Shown piece after piece: positions 58,666 to 64,000 of a stretch of 64,000 bases of DNA. Origin of the DNA: Mariniflexile sp. TRM1-10. Its GTDB lineage: Bacteria; Bacteroidota; Bacteroidia; Flavobacteriales; Flavobacteriaceae. Both the position numbers and the translations under genes were made by a program. How positions within the stretch are numbered: position 1 is the first letter of the stretch; each line of letters opens with the position of its first letter. The stretch is taken from assembly GCF_003425985.1 (NCBI RefSeq), contig NZ_CP022985.1, forward strand, positions 2,021,501-2,085,500, read 5' to 3'. Below the pieces are notes generated by a model. That model saw only the letters and a list, made by a program, of their open reading frames with translations, had not been told where the DNA came from and ran no database searches.

Positions 58666-59475
58666 TTATTTACCTGTTAACAGGAGAGAGACATTAAGTT
58701 TTTTTATAATAGACTTAATATCCTGCGTTGTTGTTTTGGATTTGTTTTTTGAACCATTTTCCAATCTATCTATACACAACAGGTTAATGTTATTTTTTGA
58801 TATGTAGTTTGAAAGATTAGCAATAGTATGATCGTTTTCTTCAAATACATATTCTATGGTATTGATATTTGTAGAAAAAATGGCTTCATCCAATACTTTG
58901 GCTTTTTTAACAATTTTAAATGATTTTACAGGTGTTTGGATATGAGCTAACAAATCTTGAGCTAAAGAGGTACTAAGTGTTGTTTCAATATTATTTAAAA
59001 CACCTAATGATAATTTTACATCGGGCTCTAACGTGTTATTTGCATCTGCTATTAGAATGGTACCACTAAATTGTTTTAAAACAAATTGAATAATCTTATC
59101 TCCATTCAAATTTAATAAATTGTTTTTTTTCTTTCCTAAAACAATAATGTCTGGTTGTTTTTCTTTAATACAGCTACTTATTTCGTTTTTAACATTCCCA
59201 AATGCAAACGAGTAATTGATGTTTATTTGATGGTTCTCTGAAACAGATTGTATTATCTTTTTTATTTTTTTATCGGTTGCCGTATAATCTTGGTTAATCA
59301 CACGAATGGCAGATAATTGATTGTCTCTTTCAACAATCTCTGAAGCGCTTTTTACATAAAAAAAATCCACCTCAGCACCAATCATTTTTGCTAGACTAAC
59401 AGTGCTTTTTAGTGTCGTGCTCGTCGATTTTTTTAAATCGGCAAGCACTAATATTTTATATTTATTTTTTTTCAT
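58666..59475 (-). CDS. universal stress protein family (UspA-like)
   Basis: This 269-aa protein has one clear Usp domain (about 1-145, KYKILVLADLKKSTSTTLKS and PDIIVLGKKKNNLL with a nucleotide-binding type strand) and a diverged second half (about 150-269, ENDHTIANLSNYISKNNINL). It lies 7 bp after the SulP2 gene, so it is cotranscribed and could regulate transport. The ATP-binding loop is not well preserved. Confidence 0.82.
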   Translation of the reverse strand: MKKNKYKILVLADLKKSTSTTLKSTVSLAKMIGAEVDFFYVKSASEIVERDNQLSAIRVINQDYTATDKKIKKIIQSVSENHQININYSFAFGNVKNEISSCIKEKQPDIIVLGKKKNNLLNLNGDKIIQFVLKQFSGTILIADANNTLEPDVKLSLGVLNNIETTLSTSLAQDLLAHIQTPVKSFKIVKKAKVLDEAIFSTNINTIEYVFEENDHTIANLSNYISKNNINLLCIDRLENGSKNKSKTTTQDIKSIIKKLNVSLLLTGK

Positions 59476-59482
59476 GATGTTT

Positions 59483-61075
59483 TTAACTTAAGCTTAATTT
59501 CGATTTTGGTCTCTCGTTAAAGAATTTGATGAAACTTGATGGATTTTCAACAATACCACGTTTTGAAACAAGTTTAATATCGATGTTTCTTTCTTTGGCT
59601 TTAAATAGGAAATCTTCAAGAATCTCTATAATATCATTGTCTAAATATCGGGTCTTAATGAGATCCAATTCTAAATAGGTATCTCGTGGTAAACTATCTA
59701 ATTCTTTAAGAATGGCTCCTTTGTTAAAAAAGGTAACCTCTTCTGCAAGCGTCATTTTTATTTTATGTTTACCATTGCTTTTGTCTTCAATATGAAGGAA
59801 ATGTGAATTTTGGTAGCTTTTAAGTAAAATCACGACAATACCAACCATAAGCCCTAAACAAATTCCAAACAGTAAATCGGTAAACACAATGCCAAAAACG
59901 GTTACTATAAATGGAATCCATTGTTTCCATCCTAGTTCATACATTTTTTTGAATAAAGATGGTTTTGCTAATTTGTAACCAACAACCAAAAGGATAGAAG
60001 CTAAAACCGATAATGGGATCATGTTAAGTAAACGGGGAATTAATATGACCGATACTAAAAGTAGAAGACCATGTAATATGGTCGATAATTTACTTTTTCC
60101 ACCAGATTGGATATTTGCAGAACTTCTAACAATTACCTGTGTAATTGGTAAACCGCCAATTAAACCAGAAATCATGTTACCCGTACCTTGTGCCAATAAC
60201 TCGCGGTTTGTGGGTGTTACATTTTTATCAGGGTCAATTTTATCTGAAGCTTCAACACATAATAAAGTTTCTAAACTTGCTACTAATGCAATAGTAAAGG
60301 CAGTAATCCAAACATCTACATTTGTTATGGCAGTGAAATTTGGGAAACTAAATTGGCTTAAAAAATCGGTAGCATTATCAGGAATAGGTACGCTAACCAT
60401 GTGCTTTTGTCCAATAGACAATAGTTCATGATTTTGGGTTATAATAAAAAAGATAATTCCTAAAACAACCACAACAAAAGGCCCTTGAATTAATTGAAAT
60501 ATTCTAGATTTTTTACTTAATACTTTATCCCAAAATATTATTAATATTAAACTAACAAATCCAATTAAAGCAGCTCCTGGGTGTATATTACCCAACATGC
60601 TGAATAATTCTGAAAAGGTGTTACCACCATCCATTTCAAAAAATTCAAGGTCCCAAGCGGACTCTTCATCGTACCCGAAAAAGTTTGGTATTTGTTTTAA
60701 AATAATGATGATACCAATACCCGTTAACATGCCTTTGATAACAGATGAGGGAAAATAATAGCCAATAACTCCGGCTTTTAAAACTCCGAAAAGTATTTGA
60801 ATAGCACCACCTAAAACAACAGCAACTAAAAAGTTTTCATAACCTCCTAAGGTGCCAATGGCAGTTAAAACAATAGCGGCTAAGCCCGCTGCAGGCCCAC
60901 TAACACCAACTTTAGAGCCACTTAAGCCTCCAACAACAATTCCTCCAATAATGCCTGCAATTAAACCCGAAAATAAAGGGGCACCACTCGCAAGAGCGAT
61001 ACCTAAACATAATGGTAAGGCAACAAAAAACACAACGATACTTGCAGGCAAGTCGTTTTTAATAGTTTTAAACAT
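59483..61075 (-). CDS. SulP family anion transporter (likely bicarbonate)
   Basis: The 530-aa transporter starts directly in the SulP core (LPASIVVFFVALPLCLGIAL, GSKVGVSGPAAGLAA) with SLETLLCVEASDKIDPDK and TQVIVRSSANIQSGGKSKL. A C-terminal STAS-like domain (about 430-530) is short. The group that couples SulP with carbonic anhydrase has been proposed as bicarbonate import for anaplerotic carbon fixation in marine flavobacteria. First gene of the cluster that ends with SulP1. Confidence 0.9.
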   Translation of the reverse strand: MFKTIKNDLPASIVVFFVALPLCLGIALASGAPLFSGLIAGIIGGIVVGGLSGSKVGVSGPAAGLAAIVLTAIGTLGGYENFLVAVVLGGAIQILFGVLKAGVIGYYFPSSVIKGMLTGIGIIIILKQIPNFFGYDEESAWDLEFFEMDGGNTFSELFSMLGNIHPGAALIGFVSLILIIFWDKVLSKKSRIFQLIQGPFVVVVLGIIFFIITQNHELLSIGQKHMVSVPIPDNATDFLSQFSFPNFTAITNVDVWITAFTIALVASLETLLCVEASDKIDPDKNVTPTNRELLAQGTGNMISGLIGGLPITQVIVRSSANIQSGGKSKLSTILHGLLLLVSVILIPRLLNMIPLSVLASILLVVGYKLAKPSLFKKMYELGWKQWIPFIVTVFGIVFTDLLFGICLGLMVGIVVILLKSYQNSHFLHIEDKSNGKHKIKMTLAEEVTFFNKGAILKELDSLPRDTYLELDLIKTRYLDNDIIEILEDFLFKAKERNIDIKLVSKRGIVENPSSFIKFFNERPKSKLSLS

Positions 61076-61163
61076 ATTATAATTAAATTTTACTCTTGGT
61101 TAAAAACCAAAAGTTATTAAACGTGATTAGTTGACTTTTTTCAAAGTCAGAAAAAAACCGAAA

Positions 61164-61460
61164 TTATAATATGATGCGTTCTGGTGGCGGAGAAATTAAA
61201 TTGAGGTGGGGTTTTGGGTAATTTTTAAACCTGTAACTAAAAAAACGAAGAGGCCTTAACGTAAAATAGGCTAAACCATCATGATTTTGAAGCGAAAACG
61301 GCGATATCAAGTTTTTGGTCTTGCTGTTCTCTTCTTCTTCTGTTATAGAATAGAATATAGAAGTATCAATAGAATCATCTAATGCAATAATTACAGATGG
61401 CACAATAATAAGTGCCATAAATAAGGTTGTAAAAAATATCGCTATTGCCTTTCTAATCAT
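61164..61460 (-). CDS. small membrane protein, hypothetical
   Basis: The 98-aa protein has one N-terminal helix (about 4-27, AIAIFFTTLFMALIIVPSVII), an acidic middle (SITEEEENSKTK) and a proline-rich end (KNYPKPHLNLISPPPERIIL). I do not recognise a function. It stands alone, 88 bp upstream of the SulP2 gene on the same strand. Confidence 0.55.
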   Translation of the reverse strand: MIRKAIAIFFTTLFMALIIVPSVIIALDDSIDTSIFYSITEEEENSKTKNLISPFSLQNHDGLAYFTLRPLRFFSYRFKNYPKPHLNLISPPPERIIL

Positions 61461-61594
61461 TAAGAAAAAATATTAGAAGCAAATATAGTATTTAACACTT
61501 TCTATTATGTTAAATATTTTTTAAAATGGTTAAAAATGGGGTGTTTTTGATTTTTTTTTAATTTTAAACGAAAATATTTACAGATATAACATAT

Positions 61595-61626
61595 AACCCC
61601 CTTTATTATTCTCAATAAAGGGGGTT
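61595..61626 (-). terminator. intrinsic terminator after gltD
   Basis: AACCCCCTTTATT and AATAAAGGGGGTT form a strong hairpin with a 6-nt loop, 8 bp beyond the gltD stop. T-rich sequence on both sides allows use in either direction. Confidence 0.8.
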
Positions 61627-61634
61627 GGTATTTT

Positions 61635-63098
61635 TTATAAGGCTATTAAATCGCCAGCTTCGTTTTTAGTAGGTAAATCGGATTTACCCATTAAGTAAAT
61701 GTCAACTTGACGCGCTGCTTCTCGACCTTCGGAAATTGCCCAAACAATTAATGATTGTCCTCTACGCATATCACCAGCGGTAAAGATGTTAGGGATATTG
61801 GTTTGGTATTTTCCGTATTCTGCTTTGTAGTTGGAACGAGCATCTTTTTCAATGCCTAATTGATCTGCAATAGTGCTTTCTGGACCTGTAAATCCAAGAG
61901 CAAGTAATGCTAAATCGCATGGCCATGTTTTTTCTGAACCTTCAATTTCTAGCAGTTGAGGACGCTCACCTGGAACCATTTTCCACTCAACATTTACAGT
62001 TTTTAAAGCGATTAATTTGCCATTGGCGTCTTTTATAAACTCTTTGGTATTTATTAACCAGTTACGTTCAACACCTTCCTCGTGCGATGACGATGTCTTT
62101 AACTGTAATGGCCAAAAAGGCCATGGAGTTGTAGGTGAACGGTGCCCTGGGGGTTTTGGCATGATTTCAAAATTCACTACCGATTTAGCCCCTTGACGGT
62201 TTGATGTTCCAACACAATCTGATCCTGTATCTCCACCACCAATTACTATGACATGCTTATCGGTTGCCAAAACTTGGTCTTTAACTTCTTTGCCAAATAA
62301 TACTTTGGTTTGTTGGGTTAAGAAATCCATAGCTTGTACCACACCATCTGCATCAGATCCAGGTGTAGGTAAGCTTCTTCTTTCGGTAGCGCCACCACAA
62401 AGCACTACAGCATCAAAGTTCTTTAATTCTTCAACATCATAATTTACACCAACATTCACATTGGTTTTAAAAGTAATGCCTTCGGCTTCTAAAATGGCAA
62501 TTCTACGGTCTATGATACCTTTTTCCATTTTAAAATTAGGAATGCCGTAGCGTAATAAACCACCAACTTCATCATCTCTTTCAAAAACAGTTACAGTATG
62601 TCCTGCTCTGTTTAATTGTTGTGCAGCTGCTAAACCAGCAGGACCAGAGCCTACTATAGCAGCGGTTTTGCCCGTTCTTGTTTTTGGCGGTTGTGGTTTT
62701 ATCCAACCTTCTTTAAAAGCACGCTCTACGATTTGTTTTTCAATGTTTTCAATTGATACGGGATCTTCAATAATGCCTAACACACATGACTTTTCACAGG
62801 GTGCAGGACATAAACGTCCTGTAAACTCTGGGAAATTATTGGTTGCATGCAATAACCAAGAGGCTTTCTGCCATTCACCTTGATATACCATGTGGTTAAA
62901 ATCCGGTATTAAATTACCAAGTGGGCAACCACTGTGGCAAAAAGGAATGCCGCAATCCATACAGCGTGATCCCTGTTTTGACATTTCCGTATCACTTAAA
63001 GGAATGGTAAATTCTTTATAATGTTTTAAACGCTCTTTTACGGGCGCATTGCTTTCATCTTGTCTTTCAAATTCTTTAAATCCTGTTACTTTTCCCAT
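61635..63098 (-). CDS. gltD: glutamate synthase [NADPH] small subunit
   Basis: The 487-aa iron-sulfur flavoprotein passes electrons from NAD(P)H to the large subunit. The N-terminal [4Fe-4S] cysteines are in SRCMDCGIPFCHSGCPLGN (about 43-61) and LCPAPCEKSC (about 96-105). The FAD site is GSGPAGLAAAQQLNRAG (about 152-168) and the NADPH site IGGGDTGSDCVGTS. Only 4 bp separate it from gltB upstream on the same strand, so they form one operon. Confidence 0.96.
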   Translation of the reverse strand: MGKVTGFKEFERQDESNAPVKERLKHYKEFTIPLSDTEMSKQGSRCMDCGIPFCHSGCPLGNLIPDFNHMVYQGEWQKASWLLHATNNFPEFTGRLCPAPCEKSCVLGIIEDPVSIENIEKQIVERAFKEGWIKPQPPKTRTGKTAAIVGSGPAGLAAAQQLNRAGHTVTVFERDDEVGGLLRYGIPNFKMEKGIIDRRIAILEAEGITFKTNVNVGVNYDVEELKNFDAVVLCGGATERRSLPTPGSDADGVVQAMDFLTQQTKVLFGKEVKDQVLATDKHVIVIGGGDTGSDCVGTSNRQGAKSVVNFEIMPKPPGHRSPTTPWPFWPLQLKTSSSHEEGVERNWLINTKEFIKDANGKLIALKTVNVEWKMVPGERPQLLEIEGSEKTWPCDLALLALGFTGPESTIADQLGIEKDARSNYKAEYGKYQTNIPNIFTAGDMRRGQSLIVWAISEGREAARQVDIYLMGKSDLPTKNEAGDLIAL

Positions 63099-63102
63099 GA
63101 CA

Positions 63103-64000
63103 TTATGCTATTGTTAGTTCTTCTACCATTTGTTCTTCTGTCTCTAAACGTTTTAATGCACGTTTGTATTCGGTAGGCATCACTTTTACAAAGTTCTTTA
63201 AACTAGTTTCCCAGTTTGCTAATAATTTTTTACCTTGGTTACTGTTTGTGTGTCGAACATGGTTTTCAATTAATGCCTTTAAATTTTGGGCATCTTCATT
63301 TAAAACTTGTTCAAATTCTATGGATTGGGTATTACACAAACCGTTTGTGAATTTATCTTCGGGGTCGTAAACATACGCAATACCACCACTCATACCAGCA
63401 GCGAAGTTTCTACCTGTTTTACCAAGAACAACTACTTTTCCTCCAGTCATATACTCACAACCATGATCTCCAACACCTTCTACAACAGCAATGGCTCCAG
63501 AGTTCCTAACAGCAAAACGTTCACCGGCAATTCCGTTGATATATGCTTCACCTTGAATAGCTCCGAATAAACAAACATTACCAACAATGATGTTGTTTTC
63601 TGCAATGAAATCGGCTTTTACAGGTTTTTTAACTATTAATTTGGCACCAGATAATCCTTTGCCTAAGTAATCGTTGGTGTTTCCTTCAACTGTAAATGTT
63701 AAACCATTAGCACCAAAAGCTCCAAAACTTTGACCAGCTGATCCTGTAAAGTTTATATTAAGGGTGTCTTCCGGTAAGCCTAAATGACCATAGATTTTTG
63801 AAATTTCATTACTAACGATAGCTCCAACAGTACGATCGGTATTGTGAATTGGATATGCTAAAGTCATTTTTTCTTTTCTATATAAGGCTCTGTGAGAATC
63901 TTTTAATATTTTAAAATCAAGAACGCCATCTAAATTATGATCTTGTTTTTCGGTATTCTTAACAGTCATTAATTTATAAGCCTCTGGACGGTGTAAAATG
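63103..64000 (-). CDS. gltB: glutamate synthase large subunit, C-terminal part (partial)
   Basis: The frame continues over the right edge; 63103-64000 covers about 299 C-terminal residues. It is the beta-helical GXGXG domain of GltB: NFTGSAGQSFGAFGANGLTF, NDYLGKGLSGAKLIV, GNVCLFGAIQGEAYINGIAG and YMTGGKVVVLGKTGRNFAAG. The upstream residues at the edge (HRPEAYKLM) are in frame, so the methionine at 63969 is not a start. The FMN and synthase domains are outside the window. Confidence 0.95.
   Translation of the reverse strand, partial: ILHRPEAYKLMTVKNTEKQDHNLDGVLDFKILKDSHRALYRKEKMTLAYPIHNTDRTVGAIVSNEISKIYGHLGLPEDTLNINFTGSAGQSFGAFGANGLTFTVEGNTNDYLGKGLSGAKLIVKKPVKADFIAENNIIVGNVCLFGAIQGEAYINGIAGERFAVRNSGAIAVVEGVGDHGCEYMTGGKVVVLGKTGRNFAAGMSGGIAYVYDPEDKFTNGLCNTQSIEFEQVLNEDAQNLKALIENHVRHTNSNQGKKLLANWETSLKNFVKVMPTEYKRALKRLETEEQMVEELTIA

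Noticed and set aside
1..64000. CRISPR array
   Set aside because: The tandem repeats present have 7-8-bp, 21-bp or 91-bp periods without spacers of constant length, and no cas gene is seen.

Overview
The window reads as chromosome of a marine-type Bacteroidota, most likely Flavobacteriaceae. Signs are the SusC/SusD pair, type IX secretion (T9SS) C-terminal tails, ECF sigma/FecR pairs, DUF6520 peptides, an OlsF-type ornithine-lipid synthase, and -7 promoter elements of the TAnnTTTG kind. The genus cannot be fixed from the sequence alone.

Left part (1 to about 33.4 kb) is accessory. It opens with an unidentified gene end and an XRE regulator. Next come two paralogous copies of a module (structured leader RNA, 115-aa protein, ECF sigma, FecR anti-sigma). 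Copy 1 keeps its sigma gene but has a broken fecR. Copy 2 has intact sigma and fecR but a ruined 115-aa gene with a MITE-like element inserted behind it. After a T9SS-secreted protein built of two nearly identical repeats comes the main cargo locus: a SusC receptor with an STN signalling domain, SusD, two tandem VCBS/FG-GAP proteins, a split DsbD system (two stand-alone DsbD-N proteins, a TlpA-like reductase, a DsbD core fused to thioredoxin) and an M16 metallopeptidase. I infer that this is one regulated system which captures, reduces and cleaves an extracellular, possibly disulfide-rich, substrate.

From 26.5 to 33.1 kb three minus-strand units (MauE/DoxX protein, membrane-anchored orphan and DUF6520 peptide; an orphan 227-aa protein; an outer-membrane beta-barrel receptor) share the same promoter design: direct repeats of 20-21 bp followed at a fixed 14 nt by the end of the -7 element. 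A fourth copy lies at 5 kb in front of a deleted version of the first operon. This undescribed-looking regulon is the strongest novelty candidate. The accessory part is also dense in dispersed palindromic repeats and two MITE-like families.

A tRNA-Leu(CAA) at 33.5 kb, with its 3' end facing the accessory side, marks the change to ordinary core genes: prs, rplY, pth, a T9SS metallopeptidase, ribF, serS, a TPR protein, DUF4286, rsmA, mgtE, a D-2-hydroxyacid dehydrogenase, small enzymes, a TauE-like permease, olsF, aspartate kinase, fbp, a five-gene SulP/carbonic anhydrase/USP cluster probably handling bicarbonate, and gltD/gltB running off the right edge. Several core genes carry heptamer repeat arrays right in front of their start codons.
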